Below are positions 31,806 through 42,870 of a stretch of DNA of 64,000 nt, piece by piece. The translations under genes were made by a program, and so were the position numbers. The notes below the pieces were generated by a model. The model worked only from the letters and a program-made list of their open reading frames with translations, was not told where the DNA came from and searched no databases. Origin of the DNA: Pempheris klunzingeri (Eukaryota; Chordata; Actinopteri; Acropomatiformes; Pempheridae); the NCBI RefSeq assembly GCF_042242105.1, contig NC_092029.1, positions 3,510,885 to 3,574,884 on the forward strand, written 5' to 3'. Each line of letters opens with the position of its first letter. Within the stretch, counting starts at the first letter, position 1.

Positions 31806-32162
31806 GGCAGCCAGGACGGGCTGAGGTGAACCCACTGCCTGCTAGCTTCCTAACTCTGCTGTAGCGGACGTGTTTTTTCGCACATCGTCGTCTAACGTTA
31901 AAACAAAATGATATTTTTTTTTTTATCATCCACACAGACAATGATGGTGGTGCTTTCAAGTCCTTTTTGTTTTTTTTAATGGACAGAGATAAATAAAACA
32001 CCACACACTTTCATTATCTTTTAACATTTTCTGTTCTTCTTCAATAGCTCAGTTCTGTTTTTTCGTTTTTTTTTTAAAGCAGCAGGCAGTGGCCTTGAAC
32101 GTTGCACGCCAGGGATGCATCACATCCACATTTACAAACAGCAAATGTCAAGCATGATGGAA

Positions 32163-32190
32163 ACACACACACACACACACACACACACAC
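32163..32190. repeat. CA microsatellite
   Basis: Short perfect CA array. Confidence 0.9.
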
Positions 32191-32344
32191 TGTAAACATG
32201 AAGGCTGCTGCAGGATGCACTGCACACTGTGTCAGCAAAACCAGTGTCGAATACTTTAAAGAACCGTAAACTCAAATAATCTCAAGGTGCCACAGAGAAA
32301 CCTTCATTCGCAGGCGTATGTGAGATGTTGCACACTGAAGATAT

Positions 32345-32638
32345 ATCAGATATTTTGATTTGAGTAGAAGCAGCTTTAATATATCACTGTGAAAACATAG
32401 ATAGTAATAAAAAGTATATGCTACTGGAGTATAATGGGTGATGCATTTAGGTGCACCTAAAGGTGAAGGTGGTGTTCATTTTAATGACTTACTCTATGAC
32501 AATATAGATATTTGTCATTTATTTATATGTTGTATTATAATGTAGATTTAAAACTAATAACTACAGCTGCCAAGTAAGCGTAGTAGTAAAGTATAAGTAC
32601 CGTGAAATAGTTGAGTAAATGTTCTTTTCACCACTGCC
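32345..32638 (-). mobile_element. CAGTGGTGG-type repeat, inverted copy
   Basis: On the minus strand it starts CAGTGGTGAAAAGAACATTT and continues with the same family as 30642-30735. Together the two copies are in inverted orientation about 1.9 kb apart. A further minus-oriented piece lies at about 32740-32850. Confidence 0.55.
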
Positions 32639-33224
32639 AGCGATAACAGTGTGTTATATACAGCTTGGTAGCTTAACTTTTAATAATGTATCATTATTAA
32701 TCTTTATTTATTTTCATTTGAATAATCTAAAGCAACCAAAAAATCTAAGTTTTAGTAGTAAAAGTACTATATTTGTCTCTAAAATGTAGTGGAGTGGAAG
32801 TAGAAAGTTGTGTAAAGTAGAAATACTCAGTGTGTCAACTTTGTGTTTAATCACAGTCTTTGGGCAAAAGTTAATTTTCAGTAGTTGTAGTTCGAATCAC
32901 ATCAGAATCTCTGAATAAACTGCACTGATTCATGATGATATGATACGACAATAATGCTGTATCTATATATCAGTGAAAAAAAACAATAATGTTAGGAGAT
33001 TTGTTCATAAATGGCCACATTATGTCAGAGAAAATGTGTCACAGATATAGAAATGCTAATAATTCTGAATTATGTAACCAAGTAGATGCAGTGTAGATAT
33101 TTATAAGACTATTAAACAGGACCCAGAATGAAGCCTTGATGTTTTTCCACCATCACCACATCTCTTGACTTTCTCCCTTCTGTGTCTCCAGTGGTGATTT
33201 CTTCAGGGTGTCGGCTCTCCTAGA

Positions 33225-36200
33225 ATGGACCACATTGGAGGGGATATGTCACCTTTGTATGTGCCAAGAAAGAGGAAATCTGCCCAGTCACAGCCTAAAA
33301 GTGGAGTGCCATGTCCAGGTGAAGAAAATCTACTCATTCAGATCGCTCAGCTGGCTCTGTGCTAAATTTAGCAGTAAAAATCCAGTCGTTTCACCTCTCG
33401 TTGCTCCGTGTGTTGTTCTGAGTTTGAATCAAGTTTAATTTCTCCAACAGTTGTTCAGCGAATGCCTGAAAGAACCTGTGAGCTAAATTCAGCTGGATAC
33501 CCCAAGGTGAGAACAACCTCTGCGTCTCTAGTTTGTAGAGGTGCCTGAATGTAGGTGTCCGTTTCCGTCTTCTAATACTCACAGTCTGTCGACTTTATGC
33601 CCTCGAATGTTGTAGAATGACGAGTCTCGGGCTCAAGACGCTCTAAAGATGAAAAGAACTTACGGAAGAAAAAGGTAAGAGACTCTTCCACCTGTTGCAG
33701 ATTTGCATGAACAGTTATATGACATAAAAAATACTAATTTCTTGATACATCATGGCCCTCAAGTGTATGTTATTGTACTTGCCTCAACTCTTAAACACTT
33801 TTTTGTATCTCTTGAGATGGATCTCTAGAACTTACATGCATAGTCATATTAAAAAAAACGGTGGCTGACAAAAGTTGCTGTGGCGTACAGATAGAAAATG
33901 ACTTTCCAGAACATTTAATTGCAAGCTTTGGTCACTTGAGTGTTTCGTATCGGCTGATAGAAATCAGCAGGGTGGCGTTCCCTCAGCTTGGCTGGAAATA
34001 GCCAGACATCCTGCTGTGGTCTCACACCAATCTGTGCTCCATCAGTGAGGTCTGGAGGTCGATTCTCAGAACAAGAGGAGGCTGAATCCCACAAATGTTG
34101 TGAGACGTGTTTAGGAAGAGCGGAGATGGATCTATTCGCTGCACAGAGAGTGAGCCGTGAAATGCTGTGGTTCTCCATGAGGGCACGGGACGTTCAGCAA
34201 TATGCTTTTCCCCGGTTCCCCTGACTCCAGACCTTCCAGCACACATTTAGGAGGCTGAAATCATCACATCGTCTCATCTCATCTTTGTAGCAGTAAACGT
34301 AGGGAGAGGCCTGATCATATGACCTTCACTGTACCACACAGTACAGCAGCTATGCCCCACCAAAACACCTTACTATCCCTCTAAAATAAGATCAGTAATG
34401 ATGAGCTCAGTTTTGCTTCATTCATTTGGTGTGTGATTGTGCCAACTTTACTTTTTCGGCCCTGCACTCAATGCTTAAAGGCTTTATTTATCTCTTAATA
34501 GTAAAGAACTCTCAAAGAAATAATTGGAATTGGGCACCAACTGAGACTGCTGCCTGACATGGCACACACTGGCACCAGACAGATCACTGCTTCATGAAAT
34601 TAGAAATAACACAGAAAGCCTCGTTTGGACCTGGTTCATAACTTACCCTGCCCGCACTGACGGCCAGTTCTCTCCTGGCCCTTGACTCCTGCATATCACA
34701 GTCAAGCTGTCGTCTGTTGTTTTGAGCTTTCATACATTTGTGCCTCAGATATCATAATTGGGAAATTTGCTGCAGACTTTGTTTGCCAAGTTGTCACACA
34801 GCAATTATTAGTGACATAGATCAATGATGTAATGAATATGTATTCATGAATAATCTGTTCCACCTGTTAATGTTTGTTGTTGTTTATCAGGTATGAGGAG
34901 CTCCAGAGTGTTTCCATAGGAACGGTCGATTACCCAACCACCAGCTGCTCAGTGATGTCATCAGGTGGCCTGGCCAATGGTGCGGACCCAGGGTCCATGG
35001 CTCCGCCCTCTGCAAGGCTTCCTCCAAGACTGGTGGCGAAGGACGTGTGGCCCCAAGGCCCAGAGTCCAGCCGGGAGCAGAGCCAGCCTCAGGACCAGAG
35101 CTGGAGCTCCAGCAGGGACAGAGGCCCCGAGGCCTGGCCCCCGGGTCGAGACCGGCCGCAGGAGCCGGTCTGGAACTCCGGCAGAGACCGAGCGGGACAC
35201 TCCAGTCAAGACCAGACATGGATTCCAGGCAGGGACAGGGCCCACAGCGGACCAGATGAGGCCTGGATGACGGGCAGGGACCGCGGTCCTGAGCAGGGCT
35301 GGGCGGCCGGGAGAGACCGAGGACAGGATCAGGCCTGGGACGCAGGCAGGGAAGCAGGAAGAGACCGGGCCTCCTCAGGGCCAGAGCAGGTGTGGGGAAC
35401 CGGCCGAAGCCAAGACCAAAGCTGGAGCAACACGAGCAGAGACAGAGGGCATGTCTGGAGACCTGGTACGTCAAGACTCACATTACCTGGACTGAATACA
35501 GCAGCTCCTCTACTATAAAGTATTCTGATACTGTATGTATGTATAGAAATAGTATGTAATAGTATTTTAAAAATCCTAAATATATGTGTGTGTGTGTGTG
35601 TGTGTGAGAGTGTTTTGGGATTGTTCAAAATGTAGTAACATTACAGGAGTCTGTAATGTTTACAGACTCCTTTCACACGTTCTTTGGTTTTTGATTTGGA
35701 GACTCACTTTGTTCTGCATGTGTTTCATTGAAGACCTGAACATGAAGAAAGTCCAGAGAGTGGAGATGGAGCGAAGCCCGTCTGTTAATAACTTCCCACA
35801 GCCTCCAGAGAGTAGAGACTCTTGTAAGTTACCATCCGGTCTGATATGTAACAACTAATATATGTATATATTGTCTATGTGCATATACACACATGCACAC
35901 TTTGCTTTGGTTTACACAACTTTGAAAAGTTGTTTAATTTGATCAGGAAACAATCCAGTCTTCCCTAAATAAGATATAAAGTGGACTGACCTGTTTTTGT
36001 GCTCGGCAGCACCATTAAAGGACTCTTAAATGATTGGATAGAGTCCTGTTTGGTCAGTAGAGGGCACTAATTTAATTTCAGTGATAGCACCATTATTTTC
36101 TCAGCTTAACTGATGATATTATGAACCTAAAAAACAATTATATTTATTATTAATGAAAGTCAGAATATCTCTGGCAGCGGTCTGCGCAGACTAATCGATG

Positions 36201-37987
36201 AGGAAAGCAGCAGGCTGTAACTGAAGCTACCTGCACAGGAGGAACACGGCTGGAGGACAGTGATGATTGATGTGTTGAGCTTAATGAGCACAATCAATTA
36301 GCAGGGCTGCGATAGTCTGGGTGATAAATACTGAGGACAGCAGTGTTTCTCATCCACTCCAAACATATTGCAGTATTGCAATGGCACGAACAAACAGTGA
36401 AAATATATTCTGGATCTAAATATAATCCAGTCTAATCTAATCTAATGTAAATATTTCAGGTTCAGACGCAGCCAGTGTTGGTGAGGCCTCGACAGCCCAA
36501 CCCAGCGAGGACCAGAAGCCCCCCGTCGTCTCGACCAAGAAGGAGCCTCCTAACTACCCTCCAGGTGAGAGAGGCTGCCAGCCATCCCCTGCTGTTTATA
36601 TTTAACTTTGTCTTTACTTGATTAAATTAATGTGCACCAGCACGGAAATGTAGGAGAGTGAAGTCAAGAATTTGTTGATGTGAAAAATAAGAAAATGGAA
36701 TGAATTAAACTTGAAATTCTGCAGCAACATAAAGATCCATCTGAAAAGGATAAAGGCTAAATAGAATATAAACCACTTTTATTGGTTGACATCCACCAGG
36801 AAGTCAAGAGGAGCGTTGGCAGCTCCAGATCGTGGCCAAAGGCAGAGTCACCTGTCCGAAATGTAAAAGTGTCAGCAGGAAGACTGTGGAGGGGCTGAAG
36901 AAACACATGGAGAACTGCAGACTGGTGAGCACACAGTGTTTCAACACGAAGTCTACACGAAAGTCATTTTAAATACAGTACAGTATATGTATATACACTG
37001 TGTGTGTACTTTAAAGGAGTGTATTTCAGCCCTGATATAAGATTGTAAATCGTGGATATTGGCCTTCTCTCAAGTGGTCGGTGGGAGAGGAAGCTATCAA
37101 TAGGGCTGTGAGCAATCATTTGTGGGAAGCAGAGTATTTGGCACTGCACAGTAGTAATCACTGAAGACACATTCTGCTGTTTCCTTCCTGCTGCTGAGTC
37201 CCAACACACTGGCATTTATCTGTACTGTAAAACTCTTTGCTTTGCAGCAGATTCACTGTACAAACTGGCACATATCCTGTTATAAAAAGTACCTTTGTGG
37301 ATGAATATTATTGTCATTTTAAGACCATTTCATGCCACTACAATAAAGAAAGTACAATGTAAGAGCCAAATTATCATGACAACTGTTTTTGCTGTTAATT
37401 GCTGATGTTTAGCAGCCTGTGAGGCCTTTACTGGTAAAGCACAACTCCCAGTATCTTTATTAAACAGCTGATTAGTCAGCAGTTAGTTAAGGAAGGAGGT
37501 TGTCTTACAGTTGGTTTGGCTCATTACAGCTTTTTAAAGAACACAACCTCTCAAAGAGCAGTGAACCTGTAGGAACACTCAGACATTGGAATAGGATCCT
37601 AATTAGATAAAACCTAAATAAAATATTATTAGCCTCAAGTAACACTTTGTCTTCACTTCGCTCCCTTTAAGGTCGCTGGTGTAACAATTAATACGTAACG
37701 ACGAGGGCTGAGAAAAATGTTTGAATGGAGTTTAAGCTGTCAGCCAGGAGCAGCGTCACAGTAACTGTCAGCTGACAAAACAAAGAACAGTATCGGCCTA
37801 CGGGGCAAAAAGCCAAAGAGCCGCGTTGACAAATAATTGCCGGCATGGACATTAATGTTCACAATGTGGCTTCATGTAATCCTGAATGACATTCATCACT
37901 TCTCTGCCTTATCAATCTCCCTTGACTTGTTTGTGACATAGACGCCACCACAATAACTGTTGATCGAAGCACCGCAGGCGTACGCCC

Positions 37988-38040
<53 letters not shown>

Positions 38041-41000
38041 ACAGAATCAGTACGACCAGAAATGACAGCAAAACGTATCTCAGCTTTTTTTTTTTCATTC
38101 GGATGTGGAAAAAGATCTGTCCAAGTCTGTTCAAGTCGAGAGGAAAACCTGCTGTTTATTCTGGCATCATGTTGGTTAAAATGTTGGCAACACACATGTT
38201 AACACATCGGACAATTATTGAGGTCAGAATAACAATAGCGGTCATGTCCATAGATATAACTCTAATCTGTTGTGTGCAGCAACCCTTTACCTGTCAGCAC
38301 TGTGGGAAACAGCTGAAGTCTTCAACAGGGATGAAGTATCACGTCATGGCCGACCACAGCCATCTGGTAAGACTATTCAGCGCTACTCTCCATTGTGCTT
38401 TCAGTTTTTAAACTTTCCACATTGAATTATTTCCTCTTACTCATCTTTCAGCGCTGTAACTACAATCAAAGCTTCCTCTGAAGTGTTTATTTGCTCTGTT
38501 TTCAGCCGTCAGCAGATGATGGCAAAAACCTGGATGACCGTGTCATCAAAGACAAACTGCGTAAAATCCTGAAGAGACTTGGCAAATTAAAATGCTCTAA
38601 AGAGGTAAAGTGACCGATCGTATTCATTTAGATGAGGAGATTTATTAAAACGAGCTTAGAAACCATGAAACTGTGATCTGATCTTTTCTGTTTTCTTTTC
38701 AGGGCTGTTCTGCGGCCTTCACCAGCATCATGGGCTACGTGTACCACATGAAGAAGTGTGGGAAGGAGGAGTCCGAGCTGGAGAAGATGCTGCTGAATTG
38801 CTCTCACTGTGGGAAAACCTACAAGTCCAAGGCTGGTCTGGAGTACCACCTGAAATCAGAGCATGCTCCCGTGAGTCGTGGGTTTTAAACAGAAACATTT
38901 AATTGATTATGCAAATAAAAATCAACCTGCTTTACTGTATGTTGACTGGCTTACACTGGGGTCAATCTAATCCAATTTTTTCCCCTCCTGTTGCCCAGAC
39001 GCCCCAGAAGAGTGAGGAAGACGAGGCTCTGAAGGCCCAAAGGGAGGCCAACCCAGAGAGGACGGCCAGCGGCAGGGTGCAGCGAGCGTCTGCGCAGGTG
39101 GCAAACTTCCACCTGGCTGAGATCGCCAACAACGAGCTGCCCAAAGACTGGCCCAAGAGGAAGTTTCAGTCAGACCTGGTGCCAGATGACAAAAAGGCAA
39201 GAGAAGACTCAGTTTGTCTTAGATGTGTGTACAAAGCTGGTTCACAAACCAGTAAGAGTGTGAAGAACTGAAACAACTTCCAGTTCCCCCTCATGTCAGA
39301 GTAGACTGAAGATATCAGTGTGCCTTCATTGGCTCTCATTGACCTCCTCTTGTTCATGTCTCCCTCCCCAGTTGAAATACGCCCGACCAGGCCTGCCCGC
39401 CTTCAGCCAAGAGGTGCTGAGAAAGTGGAAGAACGAGGTGAAGCTGCAGAGGAAAGTCCAGTGTCCCAACCAGGTGGGAAACAGCTCTGCATTCTGCAAA
39501 TCTGTATTCATTTGTTTCTAGTCTGTCAATGTAGGGGGCAAGGTTGTATGTATATCATGTTCTAATAAGTGGGACTGAATTTTGTTTGTGTGCTCTATTT
39601 ATTTATCAATTTGTTAGTTTATTGAATTATTTGTCAATTATTTTACGCTTTAATGTCACTTTCTATTCTAAGTCAGGTTTATCCCCCTCATAGCTGATTT
39701 ATTTTAGCCTCACATGTGATTTTTAAATCACAGAATCGAGTTTAATCTGTTTGTAAAAGTGTTTCTCTGTGACGTGCGGATTATGTGTCTTCTTCAGGGT
39801 TGTGGCAGCACCTACACCAGCGTGTCTGGACTGAAGGCTCATCTGGGACTCTGCACAAGGGTACGTCGGCTTTGTTTTCTTCATCCCTGAAATAAAAGTA
39901 AACATATGTACATTTTAAAATGTGTATTAATTAAATCTGTGATTCCTGCATTTCCAATTAAGCTGTGAAGTTTATTTTGTATGTTTATTTTTACGAGCTA
40001 CACATGCTCACAACACTGAATACGGAGTTTTAGAGACTCTGTATATGTTAAATTAATCCTACGTTGTTCAGAATGATCACTACAGTCATATTCTCTACTT
40101 TCATGACCACAACTCCGATGCAGCAAATTATTTCTCAATGGTTCAGGCTTGATGATCTCTTGTTTTCCTTTTGGCGTCATTTCAGGGGGACTTTGAAGCT
40201 GGAAAATACAGATGTCTAATCTGCAATAAAGAGTTTAACTCTGAAAGTGGAGTGAAATACCACATCAACTCCGTCCATTCACAGGTGAAGTATCTGATTA
40301 ACAGAAACCCTCTGTCTGTTTGTGTTCCTGCATGCAGACAATATTTAACGCTCTCCTCCTCCCTCGACCCCTCTCTTGTCTTCCCTCTCTCCCCCTCTCC
40401 CTACAGGACTGGTTTGTAACAAACAAAAAGGCCTCCAAGAAGTTTGAGAAGTTCCTCAAAAGCCAGCCCAAGGAGTTCGTCCATAACGTGGACAAGCAGG
40501 TCGTGGATCATTACCACCACAACCACCTCCAGCATCATCAGCAGCATCACCACCACCAGCACCACCACCACCACCATCACCACCATCAGCAGCACCATCA
40601 GCTTCAGCACCAACCCCTGCAGCACCCTCTGCAACCACTGCACCACCTCCAGCACCAACCCCAGTTCCTCCACACAGAGCACCAGAACCTCCCCCCACAG
40701 ATGGACACGCAGCTCCAGCAGCCGATGCTCCACTACACCCCCTTAGAGCCTCCCCCCGGGCCGATGTGGGTGGATTTGGACCGGAGAGGAGCCGTGCCGG
40801 GAGCGGAGCAGGCCCCGATCGAGATGGAGATGGCGGACGTCGACAAGCCAGGAGAGGACAACAGCGGGATGGTGGAGGAGAAAAGGAGGGAGAAGGGGGA
40901 GAGAGGAGGGGAGAGGGGGAAGGCAGACGTGAAGCGGAAGGATTGCTTTGCTTTCGGAGGTGGTGGCGGTAGCGGCAGTGGTGGCGGCAGCAGCAGCAGC

Positions 41001-41150
41001 AGCAGTAGCAGCAGTAATACCGGCAGCTCGTCCAGCGAATCAGAGGTGGAGCAGCAGGACAGGCAGAGACAGATCGACCAGTGGAACCTGAAACGACCGG
41101 GCATCATGGAGCCCCACCCTGAGGCCGGGAAGCGGCAGAGGAACACTTAA
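33225..41150 (+). CDS. znf512: Zinc finger protein 512
   Basis: Nuclear C2H2-type zinc-finger protein. ZNF512 is reported to bind pericentromeric chromatin (from memory). Fifteen coding exons: 33225-33318, 33451-33506, 33616-33674, 34891-35465, 35734-35823, 36460-36564, 36800-36924, 38280-38366, 38506-38604, 38703-38870, 38999-39196, 39372-39473, 39798-39860, 40186-40284, 40407-41150. The continuous frame gives 887 residues against 567 in human. Recognised collinear segments are [101 protein letters not shown] and [20 protein letters not shown]. These give six fingers, of C2H2 or C2HC type, at about residues 343-637. The intron after 39196 has a GC donor. Extra length comes from exon 4 (repeats) and the last exon (His/Gln, acidic and Gly/Ser tracts). 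The ATG at 33225 is the first in frame; exon 1 begins at about 33192. Confidence 0.95.
34891..35465 (+). CDS. znf512: znf512 exon 4: RDR-repeat region
   Basis: A 575-base exon of 191 full codons. After [19 protein letters not shown] it becomes low-complexity, with about eight imperfect units of 15-20 residues built on W-x-x-G-R-D-R followed by Gln/Pro/Glu/Ser, for example [16 protein letters not shown] and [12 protein letters not shown]. It is very GC-rich compared with the flanking introns. Human ZNF512 has nothing comparable between YGRKQR and its zinc fingers. Alternating Arg/Asp resembles RD/RS-type disordered regions; an RNA- or condensate-related role is inference. Confidence 0.88.
35584..35606. 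repeat. GT microsatellite
   Basis: Short perfect GT array in a znf512 intron. Confidence 0.85.
36054..36068 (+). promoter_or_regulatory. CTCF-like motif
   Basis: TCAGTAGAGGGCACT matches the consensus CCASYAGRGGGCRSY at 14 of 15 positions. It lies in a znf512 intron. Motif match only. Confidence 0.35.
37991..38039. repeat. GT microsatellite
   Basis: About 48 bases of perfect GT in the znf512 intron before exon 8. Confidence 0.95.
39197..39198 (+). other. znf512: Non-canonical GC splice donor in znf512
   Basis: Exon 11 ends DDKK at AAAAAG and the intron begins GCAAGAG. The next exon (39372) opens [13 protein letters not shown], exactly as in human (DDRKLKYTRPGLP). No GT donor gives this junction, so a GC-AG intron is required. 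Confidence 0.85.
40407..41150 (+). CDS. znf512: znf512 last exon: His/Gln-rich and Gly/Ser tail
   Basis: Starts [20 protein letters not shown], homologous to the segment after the last finger of human ZNF512. Then follow about 60 residues of His with Gln and Leu (roughly 40510-40670), a Pro/Gln stretch, a charged [15 protein letters not shown] block, a [17 protein letters not shown] run and a final basic [20 protein letters not shown]. The stop TAA is at 41148-41150. Confidence 0.93.
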   Translation, partial: DWFVTNKKASKKFEKFLKSQPKEFVHNVDKQVVDHYHHNHLQHHQQHHHHQHHHHHHHHHQQHHQLQHQPLQHPLQPLHHLQHQPQFLHTEHQNLPPQMDTQLQQPMLHYTPLEPPPGPMWVDLDRRGAVPGAEQAPIEMEMADVDKPGEDNSGMVEEKRREKGERGGERGKADVKRKDCFAFGGGGGSGSGGGSSSSSSSSSNTGSSSSESEVEQQDRQRQIDQWNLKRPGIMEPHPEAGKRQRNT

Positions 41151-42184
41151 AAAGACCCTAAATCCTAGAAATTCTGCTTTCTTTAGCACTCGTCATGCAC
41201 CAGAGCTGATTTTAACAGAGGTAGAAGAAGATGCGATCGAGTGTCCGTCCCTACTTTATTTGTTGTCACAACGTTGTCTTCGCTCTCCACGAGACAAACG
41301 GGTGAGAAGGCAGCTGATGACAGAGCTCCAGTTTTCAGCTTCTATAACATTTCTTGGAAGCTGAGAAGAAGGATGATGGACTCTGAACACTTCTGGTGCA
41401 GAGGCCGGCGGTTGTAATTGTATAGCCTCGGGAAATGTAGTATACCGTTTATCTGTGTGTTTATCTGTAACACATTCTTTTCACCAACTTAAAATGTGTC
41501 TTATTCTTTTAAAAAGTTTGATAAACCCTCTTGTCCGTCATGTTTACCTTAAAGGGGGGAAGTTACTTTAAACCTTAGGGGAGGATGCTACAGTACAGTA
41601 TTTTGTTAGACTTGACTAGTCGCTCTCTCTCTGAAAAGATTTTGTGCCTCTTAAGTATGATCTGTATAACTTCATACTGCTCATCTTCACTTTTACTCAC
41701 AACTGATTGGCCTTCTTTAGGCTAGTTACTGTTGGAAGTGTCACTTTTCTGGTAGAGTTCAATAGAAAAAGGGTCACTTCTCCCCGGCTCACCCTGTGTC
41801 CTTCCTCTACCACATTTCTATCAGCGGGGTTTTGACTAAATTCCACTTTTTGACCGTACACTGGCAGTGAATGCATCTTGGTTCATGGCTGGCATCAAGT
41901 TGCCGCCCTTGAATCGGTTCTGTTGGCAGCTTGTGGTAACATTAGAGGGTCTGTTTGTATCTGTGTAGTGGTCCAGTGCAGTTACAAGAGTTTAAACAGG
42001 CAAATCACATATTAGTAAGTAATTATTGGACATTTTAGGAAACACGTTCACTTGCACTTTGTTTCCACAAAGTGAAATGAGAATTCACTGTGCACAATAC
42101 ATCTGTGCAGAGCTATAGCACAGCTGTCCGACTCTGGGAAGTCGCTGCTTCCAGCTGTTTTTGCCTAGAAATACTTACAGCGTG

Positions 42185-42420
42185 TAACTCCCCCTAAAAC
42201 TATGAATCCCTGTTGTTACATTCCTGTTAGTGAAGGATTAACCAAACGAGATACAGTCTGCTGATTAGTGAGAGTTAGAGGTGTTGGTCGGTGTCGTGTT
42301 GATGTTTCCCCCTGCTCCCAGTCTTTATGCTAAGCTAAGCTAAGTGCCCCCAGGCTACAGCTCCACACTTTAAGCAGACATGAGAGTGGTATCTTTCTTT
42401 TCATCTCAATCTTGGAAGGA
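42185..42420 (+). repeat. Percomorph interspersed repeat
   Basis: Contains the AGTCTTTATGCTAAGCTAAG phrase and a following CAGACATGAGAGTGGTATC phrase, which I recognise from a repeat present in very many percomorph introns and UTRs. Confidence 0.6.
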
Positions 42421-42673
42421 ATATTGTACTCTTAAAGCTCTCGGCACCCAATTTCAAAGAAACAGAAAATGACTAAATAAGTAAAAAAAAAATGACTTCA
42501 AGTTTAGAATTGACTCCAACCTCTGTGGTTTTTGATTTCATCTACTATTTTCTAGCTTTTTCCGAAACTCTTCTAACCCTCATGCCTCACTATGGACATT
42601 TTTGTCCTTTTCAGTTTTCATTTTGGCTGAGTCAATGAAAATCACACAAAATTTGACAAGCGTGTGTATTTTC

Positions 42674-42870
42674 TTACCAATTATTGAATTTCAACCTCAG
42701 CTCATCTGATAAGTCTGTAATTGCTGTGTAATCAAACTTGTCACACTCATTACCTTCATCTTCCTCAGCCTGCGGAGGCTGATCAGTTGTCATGGAGATA
42801 GCCCGGTCATACGATGCCAGCTGAGCGGCCTCCATCCGCTGAGGAGTACCGCGAGATATGTTCGAAAGCT
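42674..42870 (-). other. Unassigned short open frame, possible terminal exon
   Basis: On the minus strand a TTTTCCTAG acceptor precedes an open frame. It contains MEAAQLASYDRAISMTTDQ from 42835, then AEEDEGNECDKF, and ends LRLKFNNW at TAA 42674-42676. It is too short to stand out and no upstream exon was found. It may be the last exon of an unseen gene, a transposon fossil or chance. Confidence 0.25.

Noticed and set aside
31576..32004. 142-codon minus-strand and 94-codon plus-strand frames near the CpG-rich stretch
   Set aside because: No recognisable domain, no splice partners; more likely non-coding first-exon/promoter sequence.
34887..35474. 195-codon minus-strand frame opposite znf512 exon 4
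   Set aside because: GC-rich shadow of the RDR-repeat exon; the plus frame connects to both neighbouring exons.
40733..41146. 137-codon minus-strand Leu/Pro-rich frame
   Set aside because: Antisense shadow of the znf512 last exon's Gly/Ser and charged tracts.
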